64,000 nucleotides of DNA, taken from Sanderia malayensis (Eukaryota; Cnidaria; Scyphozoa; Semaeostomeae; Pelagiidae). A program made the translations under genes and the position numbers. Location of the stretch: positions 243,229 through 307,228 of the forward strand of contig RQOL01000479.1 in NCBI GenBank assembly GCA_013076295.1, in the 5' to 3' direction. Below the pieces are notes generated by a model that was not told the origin of the DNA, did not search any database, and saw only the letters and a program-made list of their open reading frames with translations. Positions within the stretch are counted from its first letter, which is position 1; every line of letters starts with the position of its first letter. Shown in pieces: positions 13,717-28,867 of the stretch.

Positions 13717-15480
13717 TACATACATACAATACATACCCTACAATACATAACCTACAATACATACCCTACAATACATACCCTACTATACATACCATGCAAT
13801 ACATACCCTACAATACATACCCTACAATACATACCCTACAATAAATACCTGACAATACATACCCTACAATATATACCGTACAATAAATACCCTACAATAC
13901 AAAGCCTACAATACATACCCTACAATACATACCCTACAATACATACCCTACTATACATACCCTACAATACATACCCTACAATTCATACCCTACAATACAT
14001 ACCCTACAACACATACCCTACAACACATACCTTACAATACATACCTTACAATACATACCTACAATACATACCCTACAATAAATACCCTAAAATACAAACC
14101 CTACAATACATGCCCTACGATACATACCCTACATAACATACCCGACAATACATACCCTACAATACATACCATACAATACATAACCTACAATACAAACCCT
14201 ACAATACATACCGTACAATACATACCCTACAATACACACCCTATAATACATACCTTACAATGCATACCCTACAATACATCCCCTACAATACATACCTTAC
14301 AACACATACCCTACATAACATACCCTAAAATACATACCCTACAATACATACCCTACCATAAATATCTTACAATACATACCCTACAATAAATACCCTACAT
14401 TACATACCCTACAATACAAACCCTACGGTACATACCCTATAATACATACTCTACAATAAATACCCTACAATACATACCCTACAATACATACCCTACAATA
14501 CATACCCTACAATACATACCCTACAATACACACCCTTCAATACATACCTTACAATACATACCCTACAATAAATACCCTACAATAAATACCCTACAACACA
14601 TACCCTACATAACACACCCTACTATACATACCCTACAATACATACCCTACAATACATACCCTACAATAAATACCATACAATACATACCCTACAATAAATA
14701 CCCTACGATACATACCCTACAATACAAACCCTACTATAAATACCCTACTATAAATACCCTACAATACATACCCTACAATACATATCCTACAATACATACC
14801 TTACAATACATACCCTACAATACATACCCTACAATACATACCCTACAATACCTACCCTACAATACATACCCTACAATACATACCCTACAATATATACCCT
14901 ACAATAAATACCCTACAATACATACCTTACAATAAATACCCTACAATAAATACACTACAATAAATACCCTATAATACATACCCTACAATACATACCTTAC
15001 AATGCATACCCTACAATACATACCCTACAATACATACCTTACAACACATACCCTACATAACATACCCTAAAATACATACCCTACAATACATACGCTACCA
15101 TAAATACCATACAATACATACCCAACAATAAATACCCTACATTACATACCCTACAACACAAACCCTACGATACATACCCTATAATACATACTCTACAATA
15201 AATACCCTACAATACATACCCTACAATAAATACCCTACAAAACATACCCTACAATACATACCCTACAACACAAACCCTACGATACATACCCTATAATACA
15301 TACTCTACAATAAATACCCTACAATAAATACCCTACAATAAATACCTTACAATACATACCCTACAATACATACCCTACATAACATACCCTACAATAAATA
15401 CCCTACAATACATACCATACAATACATACCCTACAATAAATACCCTACAATACATACCCTACAATACATACCCTACAATA
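13717..15480. repeat. 14-bp minisatellite array 3
   Basis: Shares the order of variant units with array 2 over most of its length, then diverges near 15240 where the element joins a short-subtype B module. Confidence 0.95.
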
Positions 15481-16472
15481 CTTCCCCCTGGCAAGCGACC
15501 ACCTAGCGCCCACCCTGCCGCCCCCCTAAAAGCCGTTTAAAAATGAATTCATCAACGTACTTTAAAAACACTAAAACTTTCAAATTAAATTAACGTGGCC
15601 AATTTTTGTCCTACACACCCCACGAAAATATCAACATGAAGCTAATAGCTTGGCGAACATTTATCGAAAGTATTTGGGTGAAAAAAAACAAAGTTTTGGC
15701 AGGTTAAAAATTAATTTTCGCAAATGCAAAACACACGCGTGTTGCTTGAGAATTTCGTGTTTTTCAGCAAAATCCAAACTCGGCTAAAACTGTCCAAAAA
15801 CAGAGGAAAATCAAGAAAACAAAAAAAACAAAGCCATATAACTTTAGTTCTTGTGTAAATAAACAGTTATCGAAAGTTTAAATGGAGAAAATCGGCCCAG
15901 AACGACCCGAGAAAATCAAAATTGTCTTCGTGTTTTGGTTAGGCCCTCGAGCCGAAAGAAAAACGTGAGGTGAAACAAAACAAAACTCGTGCTATTTAAA
16001 GCCAAAAACAATTGAATAAAGGAAATACCTTGAAATAATTGTCCACCAATTGTCTCCACAGGTCTTGACAACAATTGACACGTCTTTACAATTGATTTCC
16101 GGCACGTATTCGCGTTTAAACCCGAGCAACTTGCCGCCCGTTTAACTACGAAAATACCTGCTTCTCCCTGCTCGGTTTGCATCTCATTAACTCCGTCCTC
16201 GGAACTTTCTAGAAAGTCGGAACACAAAATGGGCCATAACTCCGGAACCGCTGGGGTTAGAAATTAGCCAAATAGTACACTGTCATCAGCACAATGCAGC
16301 AATCATTTCTATACCGATTTGCACCCTTATTTGCAGCCCAAAAAAAAGCCTTTATGGATACAACGAAATTCCTTTGATCCCATTGTTCGGTCGAAGGTCG
16401 ATTGTTCACCAAACAATAGCCCATTGTTCAGCGCTTCCGGGTCACGTGTGATCGTAGAATAGTATATATAGA

Positions 16473-16631
16473 CTAGCCGGGGGCCTGGGCGTGACGCTCC
16501 CTCCCTGGAGCCCCCCAAGCAACAAAAGTTTAATGTGGTTGGCGCGCTTCGCGCGCTGCATTCTCTAGCGCTCATGCCCTTACATACATACCTACATACA
16601 TGCATACATACATACATACATACATACATAC

Positions 16632-16662
<31 letters not shown>

Positions 16663-19600
16663 CATACCCTACAATGCATACCTTACAATACATACCCTAC
16701 AATACATACCCTACAATACAAACCCTACAATAAATACCCTATATTACATACCTTACAATACATACCCTACAATACATACCCTACAATACATACCCTACAA
16801 TACATAACCTACAATACATACCCTACAATACATGCCCTACATAACATACCCTACAATACATACCATACAATACATACCCTACAATACAAACCCTACAATA
16901 CATACCATACAATACATACCCTACAATACATAACCTACAATACATACCCTACAATACATACCCTACTATACATACCATACAATACATACCCTACAATACA
17001 TACCCTACAATACATACCCTACAATAAATACCTGACAATACATACCCTACAATAAATTCCGTACAATAAATACCCTACAATACATACCCTACAATACATA
17101 CCCTACAATAAATACCCTACAATACATACCCTACTATACATACCCTACAATACATACCCTACAATTCATACCCTACAATACATACCCTACAACACATACC
17201 CTACAACACATACTATACAATACATACCTTACAATACATACCTACAATACATACCCTACAATACATACCCTACAATACAAACCCTACAATACATGCCCTA
17301 CGATACATACCCTACATAACATACCCGACAATACATACCCTACAATACATACCATACAATACATAACCTACAATACAAACCCTACAATACATACCATACA
17401 ATACATACCCTACAATACATAACCTACAATACATACCCTACAATACATACCCTACTATACATACCCTACAATACATACCCTACAATACATACCCTGCAAT
17501 ACATACCCTACAATACATACCATAAAATACATACCCTAAAATACATACCCTAAAATACATACCCTACAATACATACCCTACAATGCATACCCTACCATAC
17601 ATACCCTACATAACATACCCTACGATACTTACCCTTCGATACATACCCTACAATACATACCTTACAATACATACCCTACAATACATACCCTACAATACGT
17701 ACCTTACAATACATACCCTACAATACATACCCTACAATACATACCTTACAATACATACCCTACAATACATACCCTACAATAAATACCCTACAATAAATAC
17801 CCTACAATACATACCCTACAACACATACCCTACAATACATACCCTACAATACATACCCTACTATACATACCCTACAATACATACCCTACAATACATACCT
17901 TACAATACATACCCTACAATACATACCCTACAATAAATACCCTACAATAAATACCCTACAATACATACCCTACAATACGTACCTTACAATACATACCCTA
18001 CAATACATACCCTACAATACATACCTTACAATACATACCCTACAATACATACCCTACAATAAATACCCTACAATAAATACCCTACAATACATACCCTACA
18101 ACACATACCCTACAATACATACCCTACAATACATACCCTACTATACATACCCTACAATACATACCCTACAATTCATACCCTACAATACATACCCTACAAC
18201 ACATACCCTACAACACATACTATACAATACATACCTTACAATACATACCTACAATACATACCCTACAATACATACCCTACAATACAAACCCTACAATACA
18301 TGCCCTACGATACATACCCTACATAACATACCCGACAATACATACCCTACAATACATACCATACAATACATAACCTACAATACAAACCTACAATACATAC
18401 CATACAATACATACCCTACAATACATAACCTACAATACATACCCTACAATACATACCCTACTATACATACCCTACAATACATACCCTACAATACATACCC
18501 TGCAATACATACCCTACAATACATACCATAAAATACATACCCTAAAATACATACCCTAAAATACATACCCTACAATACATACCCTACAATGCATACCCTA
18601 CCATGCATACCCTACATAACATACCCTACGATACTTACCCTTCGATACATACCCTACAATACATACCTTACAATACATACCCTACAATACATACCCTACA
18701 ATACGTACCTTACAATACATACCCTACAATACATACCCTACAATACATACCTTACAATACATACCCTACAATACATACCCTACAATAAATACCCTACAAT
18801 AAATACCCTACAATACATACCCTACAACACATACCCTACAATACATACCCTACAATACATACCTTACAATACATACCCTACATAACATACCCTTGAATAC
18901 ATACCCACAATACATACCCTACATAACATACCCTACAATACATACCCTACAATACATACCCTACAATACATACCCTACAATACATACCTTACAATACATA
19001 CCCTACAATACATACCCTACAATACATACCCTACAATACATACCTTACAATACATACCCTACAATACATACCCTACAATAAATACCCTACAATAAATACC
19101 CTACAATACATACCCTACAATACATACCCTACAATACATACCCTACATAAAATACCCTACAATACATACCCTACAATACATACCCTACAATACATACCCT
19201 AAAATACATCCCCTACAATACATACTATACGACGCAACATTTCTAAAGAAAGTAAAGGTGGGAGGTCGGATCTTCCCCCTGGCAATCGACCGCCCAGCGC
19301 CCACCCTGCCGCCCCCCTGAAAGCCGAAGGTTGATAGCTTCAATGTGAAGTTTGAAAAAAAAAGTTGCCTTCAAAAATTTAATAAATCCTGGAAAATTTA
19401 AACTCAATCTCTAATAAAAATTATATCAAACTGTAGCTAAGAAAACAGCAAATCCGATAAAAATATTCACATTTCTTAACAGTGTTGTTTTGAATTTTAA
19501 GCAAGTATTTAGTGCAGCCCAAGACAAAAGCCCTGAAAAAATTTATTCATCAGCCAACTTTAAAAACACAAAAATTCCCCTAACTTGGTCAAACTTTGTC

Positions 19601-20683
19601 CATTTTAACTCAAATTACACCAACATGAAGCTGATACATTGGCGAATAAGTATCGAAAGTAATTGGGTGCATTTGAAATGCTTTTCCCAATTTTAGTTGT
19701 ACATTTTTGAAGTCCAAAACATGACTTTGTTGATCAAAAATAGCCCTGAAATCAAACCAGTGAAAAAAATAGCATTTAAAACACGATTCACCAACTTTCA
19801 AATTACGTTAACGTGGCCAATTTTTGTCCTACACACCCCACGAAAATATCAACATGAAGCTAATAGCTTGGCGAACATTTATCGAAAGTAATTGGGTGAA
19901 AAAAACAACGTTTTGGCAGGTTAAAAATTAATTTTCGCAAATGCAAAACACACGCGTGTTGCTTGAAAATTTCGTGCTTTTCAGCAAAATCCAAACTCGG
20001 CTAGAACTGTCCAAAAACAAAGGAGTATCAAGAAAACAAAACAAACAAAGCCATATAACTTTAGTTCTTGTGTAAATAAACAGTTCTCGAAAGTTTAAAT
20101 GGAGAAAATCGGCCCAGAACGACCCGAGTAAATCAAAATTGTCTTTGTGTTTTGGTTCGGCCCTCGAGCGGAAAGAAAAAAGTGAGGTGAAACAAAACAA
20201 AACTCGTGCTATTTAAAGCAAAAAACAATCAAATAAAGGAAATACCTTGAAATAATGGTCCCCCAATTGTCTCCACAGGTCTTGACAACAATTGACACGT
20301 CTTTACAATTGATTTCCGGCAGGTATTCACGTTTAAACCCGAACAACTTGCCGCCCGTTCAACGAAAAAAACCACGTGCTTCTCCCTGCTCGTTTTGCAT
20401 CTCATTAACTCCGTCCTCGGAATTTTCTAGAAGGTCGGAACACAAAATGGGCCATAACTCCAGAACCGTTTGGAGTAGAAATTAGCTTTACTGTGATCAG
20501 CGCAATGCAGCGATCATTTTGATACCAATTTGAACCCTTATTCGCACCCCACAAAAAAGCCTTTGTGTTCACAACGAAATTCCTTTGATCCCATTGTTTG
20601 GTCGAACGTCGATTGTTCACCAAACAATAGCCCATTGTTTAGAGTCGGCGGGTCACCTGTTGACGTAGATTATATAATAGAGA
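16473..20683 (-). mobile_element. HelA copy 4, HelC-free
   Basis: A 4,211-bp unit: 5' TC at 20683 and an intact 3' CCCCCGGCTAG at 16473. It has only one A module (16582-16473), a (TATG)n tract, the minisatellite and a long B module (20683-19226). Its tract reads CTTACATACATACATAC near 16628. This is the uninterrupted form of the HelC insertion site (CTTACATA then CATACATAC), so the copy serves as a paralogous empty site. Confidence 0.8.
16669..19225. repeat. 14-bp minisatellite array 4 with ~1-kb internal duplication
   Basis: Variant markers recur at an offset of about 1,007 bp: CAATTCATACC at 17163 and 18170, GCCCTACGATACATACC at 17294 and 18301, CTACGATACTTACCC near 17615 and 18623. This is a tandem duplication of about 72 units as one block. 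Confidence 0.95.
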
Positions 20684-20845
20684 CTAACCGGGGGCCCGGG
20701 CGCGACGCTCCCTCCCTGGAGCCCCCCAAGCAACAAAAGTTTAATGTGGTTGGCGCGCTTCGCGCGCTGCATTCTCTAGCGCTCATGCCCTTAGATACAT
20801 ACCTACATACATGCATACATACATACATACATACATACTTACATA

Positions 20846-23182
20846 CTAGGAAGGCTGGCGCGCTTCGCGCGCCACCTCCCTAGTGTGTTGGCCTTGCTGT
20901 GAGTGGAACAGCGATTTTGAACAAAAGTGGGGTGGGTTTCTGTTGTTTTGGACTTTGATCTGAGTGGGACAGCGATTTTCAACAAAAGTCTGGTGGGTTT
21001 CAGTTGTTTTGGCCTTCGATCTGAGTGGGACAGCGATCTTTAAAAAAAGTGGGGTGGGTTTCTGTTGCTTTGACCTTCGATCTGAGTGAGACAGCGATCT
21101 TCAACAAAAGTGGGTGGGTTTCAGTTGTTTTGGCCCTCGATCTGAGTGGGACAGCTATCTTAAACAAAAGTGGGCTGGTTTCTGTCGTTTTGGGCTTCGA
21201 TCTGAGTGGGACAGTGATCTTCAACAAAGTGGGATGGACACGCAAAGTAATATACTTCCAGTTGAAATTATGCAAGTTTTATTAGTTCCATCTATTCACC
21301 GAACACACGGTCCATAGAATCCCTGAGCCCCGGTTTCCATTCCAGGTTGTTCCAGGTCTATGTTTTCCCGTGATGCGAGAAATCCACCACTTTATTCAGC
21401 GTGGCAGAAACACCTGAACTCAAAACCCACGTAGAGAAGAAGCTCCGTTAACAATACATCAGGTTTCTGAAAAACATCAGAAAACCATTGCGAATGAATT
21501 GATCCACTGGATTTGAGATTTTGATTAAAAAATAAACAATTTAAAAAATACAGATTAAGTCTCTCCCGAGAACACGGTGCATGTAATCCCGAGCCCCGTT
21601 TGCCATTCCAAGTTGTTTCGGGTCCATGTTTTTCCCAATGCACAAATTTCAGAGCTATTTAGCCAGTGTGGTAGAAACGCCCCAACTCGAACCCCACGCA
21701 GAGAAGCTTTTTGAAAAAGCATAAGATTTGTGAGTACTTAATATCAGAAAACAGAATTTGATTGAATTTATTAATTTCATTCAAGATTGCAACTAAATAA
21801 TATACAATTTTAATACAACAGATGGCACTCAATAACGCATGTCTACAACTACACGAATTCCATGAAAGCAATACAGAAGCCCATTATGAAAATTTTAGAA
21901 GGGCCCCGAAGTTGAATACTTCTAAACACCCAGGCACCAGTCGAAATTGAATATATAGAAGCGTTTTTAAATACAGCAGATCATGAAAGTTTTTAAATAA
22001 CTCACTCACATATTTCACAGGCCAAAATCCACAACTTTTTTGCTTTGAATAGCTAATCAAGCTCAGTGGCAGGCACTTTTAGAATCCACGTGGAATTGAA
22101 GCAACCTTTTCAGGGTTTATCTGACCCAGAAAGAAAGTGGTGTGCTTGAAAGATGAAATCGCAATGTTAGCCTGCGGATGGCAAGTCGGCAATAGTAATT
22201 CAGCAAAATAGCGTTTGGGCAACTCCACGTGTTCAGAACGCCTTCGGTTCAGTGAAATCCCGAAATTGCTGTTTCTGAAATTCATGAGTTACATCGTTGT
22301 ATCCAAACCTGTTCTTATAAAAGCAAAATTTGATCATTCATCGGTTTAGTATTCGATTTGACATAGTGGAGATTTGTAAAGCAAAGAATAATTTAGAAAT
22401 TTAGAGCGCACAAAAATTTCTATAAACCAGCTCATCAGAATATCTTGAAAACACGATAAGAAGGATACAAAGAAGTTTAGTAAAGGCAATTAGAAACAAC
22501 TTAGCCACTTACCAGTTAAATCCTGAAGCTTTTAGTTGGAAATCTCGAGTAAAATGGCAGCAAAAATAAAACAGCCATCCAGCAAAATAAATCCATTCGG
22601 TTTGCCTGGCCTGCCCAGCCCATCCCAAAAATTCGAAAATGAAAAATCAAGTGCACACTTTCCTTTCCTCGTCAACAAAGGACGCAAATGGATAAGTGCG
22701 AAACGTAACAGGGTTTCATTGTTTCGAAAAGGCTTGGCAACGCAAAACAACGCACGATCGATCTTTACAGAAACATAACATCATCCAGACGCCGTAATGG
22801 TCAGGGTGTCGCCGAGCACAACACGTTTTGTTCGATTCAAAAGCTTCAGTACGCGACAAAGCTTTGGACACGTCCCCCGGCACGCAAAACAAAAGGCGAA
22901 AGAACAGCACACACTCCATCCTCTCACACGAAGAGAAAGGCCTCATTACGGGAAAACAAAGGGCGAAATATTTTCGAAGCAGAAAATGGGAAATATCTCT
23001 AAAACGATAAGGAATTTAAAAAAATAAAATAATTTCTAGGCTTGTCCAGTGGAAGGCGAAGACATCTAGGTGGTTTCGAAAAAGATTAAGCCAAGCAGAA
23101 AAACGGTAGAGGGGAGACAACATTTGAGCACTGGAGCCTTTGAGCGCAACACCTTTGCCGCTGCGATTTTAGTATTTATTGA
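20846..23182 (-). mobile_element. HelC copy 3, nested
   Basis: Length 2,337 bp, the same as copy 2. The 3' hairpin and CTAG are at 20846-20874; the 5' TC is at 23182. The flanking (TATG)n joins in phase across the insertion. Confidence 0.75.
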
Positions 23183-23350
23183 CATACATACATACATACA
23201 TACCTACATACATACATACATACATACATACATACATACATACATGAGCCGGGTTCGGTTGCTTCGCTCCCTCCCCGGAGCCCGTCAAGTAAACAAAGCT
23301 TAATCTGGTTGGCGCGCTTCGCGCGCTGCATTCGCTTCCGCTCATGCTCA

Positions 23351-25984
23351 TACATACATACAATACATACCCTACAATACATAACCTACAATACATACCC
23401 TACAATACATACCCTACTATACATACCATGCAATACATACCCTACAATACATACCCTACAATACATACCCTACAATAAATACCTGACAATACATACCCTA
23501 CAATATATACCGTACAATAAATACCCTACAATACAAAGCCTACAATACATACCCTACAATACATACCCTACAATACATACCCTACTATACATACCCTACA
23601 ATACATACCCTACAATTCATACCCTACAATACATACCCTACAACACATACCCTACAACACATACCTTACAATACATACCTTACAATACATACCTACAATA
23701 CATACCCTACTATACATACCATGCAATACATACCCTACAATACATGCCCTACGATACATACCCTACATAACATAAGCGACAATACATACCCTACAATACA
23801 TACCATACAATACATAACCTACAATACAAACCCTACAATACATACCGTACAATACATACCCTACAATACACACCCTATAATACATACCTTACAATGCATA
23901 CCCTACAATACATACCCTACAATACATACCTTACAACACATACCCTACATAACATACCCTAAAATACATACCCTACAATACATACCCTACCATAAATATC
24001 TTACAATACATACCCTACAATAAATACCCTACATTACATACCCTACAATACAAACCCTACGGTACATACCCTATAATACATACTCTACAATAAATACCCT
24101 ACAATACATACCCTACAATACATACCCTACAATACATACCCTACAATACATACCCTACAATACACACCCTTCAATACATACCTTACAATACATACCCTAC
24201 AATAAATACCCTACAATAAATACCCTACAACACATACCCTACATAACACACCCTACTATACATACCCTACAATACATACCCTACAATACATACCCTACAA
24301 TAAATACCATACAATACATACCCTACAATAAATACCCTACGATACATACCCTACAATACAAACCTACTATAAATACCCTACTATAAATACCCTACAATAC
24401 ATACCCTACAATACATATCCTACAATACATACCTTACAATACATGCCCTACAATACATACCCTACAATACATACCCTACAATACCTACCCTACAATACAT
24501 ACCCTACAATACATACCCTACAATATATACCCTACAATAAATACCCTACAATACATACCTTACAATAAATACCCTACAATAAATACACTACAATAAATAC
24601 CCTATAATACATACCCTACAATACATACCTTACAATGCATACCCTACAATACATACCCTACAATACATACCTTACAACACATACCCTACATAACATACCC
24701 TAAAATACATACCCTACAATACATACGCTACCATAAATACCATACAATACATACCCAACAATAAATACCCTACATTACATACCCTACAACACAAACCCTA
24801 CGATACATACCCTATAGAACATACTCTACAATAAATACCCTACAATACATACCCTACAATAAATACCCTACAAAACATACCCTACAATACAAACCCTACT
24901 ATGCATACCCTACAATACATACCCTATAATAAATACCATACAATACATACCCTACAATACATACCCTACAATACATACCCTACAATAATACCTTACAATA
25001 CATACCTACAATAAATACCCTACAATACATACCCTACAATACATACCCTACAATACATACCCTACAATACATACCCTATAATACATACCCTACATAACAT
25101 ACCCTACACTACAATACATACCCTACAATACATACCCTAAAATACATACCCTACAATACATACACTACAATACATACCCTACAATACATACCCTACAATA
25201 CATACCCTACAAAACATACCCTACAATAAATACCCTACAATACATACCCCACAATACATACCCTACATACATACCCTACAATACATACCCTACAATACAT
25301 AACCTACAATACATACCCTACAATACATACCCTATAATACATACCTACATAACATACCCTACAATACATACCCTACAATACATACCCTACAATACATACC
25401 CTAAAATACATACCCTACAATACATACACTACAATACATACCCTACAATACATACCCTACAATACATACCCTACAAAACATACCCTACAATAAATACCCT
25501 ACAATACATACCCCACAATACATACCCTACATACATACCCTACAATACATACCCTACAATACATAACCTACAATAAATACCCTACAATAAATACCCTACA
25601 ATACATACCCTACATAACATACCCTACTATACATACCCTACAATACATACCCTACAATACATACCCTACAATAAATACCATACAATACATACCCTACAAT
25701 AAATACCCTACAATACATACCCTACAATACATACCCTACATACATACCCTACAATACATACCCTACAATACATACCCTACAATACAAACCCTACAATAAA
25801 CACCCTACAATACATACCCTACAATAAATACCCTACAATAAATACCCTACAATAAATACCCTACAATAAATACCCTACAATACATACCCTACAACACATA
25901 CCCTACATAACATACCCTACAATAAATACCATACAATACATACCCTACAATAAATACCCTACAATACATACCCTACAATACATA
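23351..25984. repeat. 14-bp minisatellite array 5
   Basis: Matches array 8 in variant order but contains a roughly 270-bp tandem duplication (marker CTAAAATACATACCCTAC at about 25137 and 25406) that array 8 has only once. Confidence 0.95.
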
Positions 25985-27552
25985 CTATACGGCGCAACAT
26001 TTCTAAAGAAAGTAAAGGCGGGAGGTCGGATCTTCCCCCATGGCAATCGACCGCCCAGCGCCCACCCTGCCGCCCCCCTGAAAGGCGAAGGTTGATAGCT
26101 TCAGTGTGAAGTTTGAAAAAAAAAGTTGCCTTCAAAAATTTAATCAATCCTGGAAAACTTAAACTCAATCTCTAATAAAAATTATATCAAACTGTAGCTA
26201 AGAAAAAAGCGAATCCGATAAAAATATTCACATTTCTTAACAGTGTTGTTTTGAATTTTAAGCGAGTATTTAGTGCAGCCCAAGACAAAAGCCTTGAAAA
26301 AATTTATTCATCAGCCAACTTTAAAGACACAAAAATTCCCCTAACTTGGTCAAACTTTGTCCATTTTAACTCAAATTACACCAACATGAAGCTTATACAT
26401 TGGCGAATAAGTATCGAAAGTAATTGGGGTGCATTTGAAATGCTTTTCCCAATTTTAGTTGTACATTTTTGAAGTCCAAAACATGATTTTGTTGATCAAA
26501 AATAGCCGTGAAATCAAGCCCGTGAAATAAATTGCATTTAAAACACGATTCACCAACTTTCAAATTAAGTTAACGTGGCCAAATTTTGTCCTACACACAC
26601 CACGAAAATATCAACATGAAGCTAATAGCTTGGCGAACATTTATCGAAATTATTTGGGTGAAAAAAACAAAGTTTTGGCAGGTTAAAAATTAATTTTCGC
26701 AATTGAAAACACACACGTGTTGCTTGAAAATTTCGTGCTTTTCAGCAAAATCCAAACTCGGCTAGAACTGTCCAAAAAACAGAGGAAAATCAAGAAAACA
26801 AAAAAAACAAAGCCATATAACTTTAGTTCTGTGTAAATAAACAGTTCTCGAAAGTTTAAATGGAGAAAATCGGCCCAGAACGACCCGAGTAAATCAAAAT
26901 TGTCTTCGTGTTTTGGTTAGGCCCTCGAGCCGAAAGGAAAACGTGAGGTTAAACAAAACAAAACTCGTGCTATTTTCAGCTAAAAACAATTGAATAAAGG
27001 AAATACCTTGAAATAATTGTCCACCAATTGTCTCCACAGGTCTTGACAACAATTGACACGTCTTTACAATTGATTTCGGACACGTATTCGTGCTTAAACC
27101 CGAGCAACTTGCAGCCCGCTCAACTAAAAAAACACGTGCTTCTCCCTGCTCGCTTTGCATCTCATTAACTCCGTCCTCGGAACTTTCTAGAAAGTCGGAA
27201 CACAAAATGGGCCATAACTCCCGAACCGTTCGGAGTAGAAATTAGCCACATACTTTACTGTGATCAGCGCAATGCAGCGATTATTTTGATACCAATTTGC
27301 ACCCTTATTGACCTCCAGGAAAAAAGCCTTTTTGATCACAACGAAATTCCTTTGATCCCATTGTTCGGTCGAACGTCGATTGTTCAACAAACAATAGCCC
27401 ATTGTTCACAGTCGGCGGGTCACGTGTCGACGTAGATTATATAATAGAGACTAGCCAGGGGCGCTCGCTACGCTCGCTTCCCGGAGTCCCTCAAGTACAA
27501 AAAGTTTAATGTGGTTGGCGCACTTCGTGCGCTGCATTCGCTCCGCTCATGC

Positions 27553-27690
27553 CCTTACATACATACATACATACATACATACCTACATACATACATACCT
27601 ACATACCTACATACATACATACATACATACATACATACATACATACATACATACATACATACATACATACATACATACATACATACATAC
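27553..27690. repeat. (TACA)n microsatellite, empty HelC site
   Basis: Almost pure TACA repeats between two A modules. It is the position occupied by HelC in copies 2, 3, 5 and 9. Confidence 0.9.
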
Positions 27691-27815
27691 ATGGGCCGGG
27701 TTCGGTCACTTCGCTCCCTCCCCGGAGCCCGTCAGATAAACAAAGCTTAATCTGGTTGGCGCGCTTCGCGCGCTGCATTCGCTACCGCTCATGCCCATAC
27801 ATACATACATATACA

Positions 27816-28867
27816 TACATACCCTACAGTACATACCCTACGATACATACCCTACAATACATACCCTACATAACATACCCTACAATACATACCCTACAAT
27901 ACATACCCTACAATACATACCCTACAGAACATACCCTACAATACATACCCTACAATACATACCCTACAATACATACCCTACAATACATACCCTACAATAC
28001 ATACCCTACAATACATACCTTACAATACATACCCTACAATACATACCGTACAATACATACCCTACAATACATACCTTACAATACATACCTTACAATACAT
28101 ACCTTATAATACATACCCTACAATACATACCCTACGATACATACCTTACAATACATACCTTACAATACATACCCTACAATACATACCCTACATAACATAC
28201 CCTACAATACATACCCTACATAACATACCCTACAATACATACCCTACAATACATACCCTACAATACATACCTTACAATACATACCCAACAATACATACCC
28301 TATATACATAACCTACAATACATACCCTACAATAAATACCCTACAATACATACCCTACATTACATACCCTACAATACATACCCTACAATACATACCCTAC
28401 AATACATACCCTACGATACATACCTTACAATACATACCCTACATTACATACCCTACAATACATACCCTACAATACATACCCTAAATACATACCCTACATA
28501 ACATACCCTACAATACATACCCTACAATACATACCCTACAATACATACCCTACATAACATACCCTACAATACATACCCTACAATACTTACCCTACAATAC
28601 ATACCTTACAATACATACCTTACAATACATACCTTACAATACATACCTTACAATACATACCCTACAATACATACCTTACAATACATACCTTACAATACAT
28701 ACCTTACAATACATACCTTACAATACATACCCTACGATACATACCCTACGATACATACCTTACAATACATACCCTACAATACATACCCTACAATACATAC
28801 AATACAATACATACCCTACAATACATACCCTACGATACATACCCTACAATACATACCCTACAATACA
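27816..28867. repeat. 14-bp minisatellite array 6
   Basis: More homogeneous than arrays 2-5, with many ACCTTACAATACAT units and few TAA-containing variants, so long stretches stay open in all plus frames. Confidence 0.95.

Larger units (their letters stand above)
11050..16472 (-). mobile_element. HelA copy 3, short-B subtype, carrying HelC
   Basis: A complete 5,423-bp unit: 5' TCTATATATACTATTC at 16472, 3' TTAG at 11050. Module B is the short subtype (16472-15481). It lacks the block from TATACGACGCAACATT to the cytosine-rich CTTCCCC stretch and also an internal stretch of several hundred bases, joining AATGAATTCATC to AACTTTCAAATT. Then follow minisatellite 3, inner A module, nested HelC (13548-11212) and terminal A module. 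Confidence 0.78.
20684..27450 (-). mobile_element. HelA copy 5, complete, carrying HelC
   Basis: A 6,767-bp unit: 5' TCTCTATTATATAATC at 27450, 3' TTAG at 20684. Module B (27450-25985) is a subtype marked by TATACGGCGCAAC at its inner edge and matches the B module of the copy ending at 46681 almost base for base. Nested HelC lies at 23182-20846. Confidence 0.8.
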
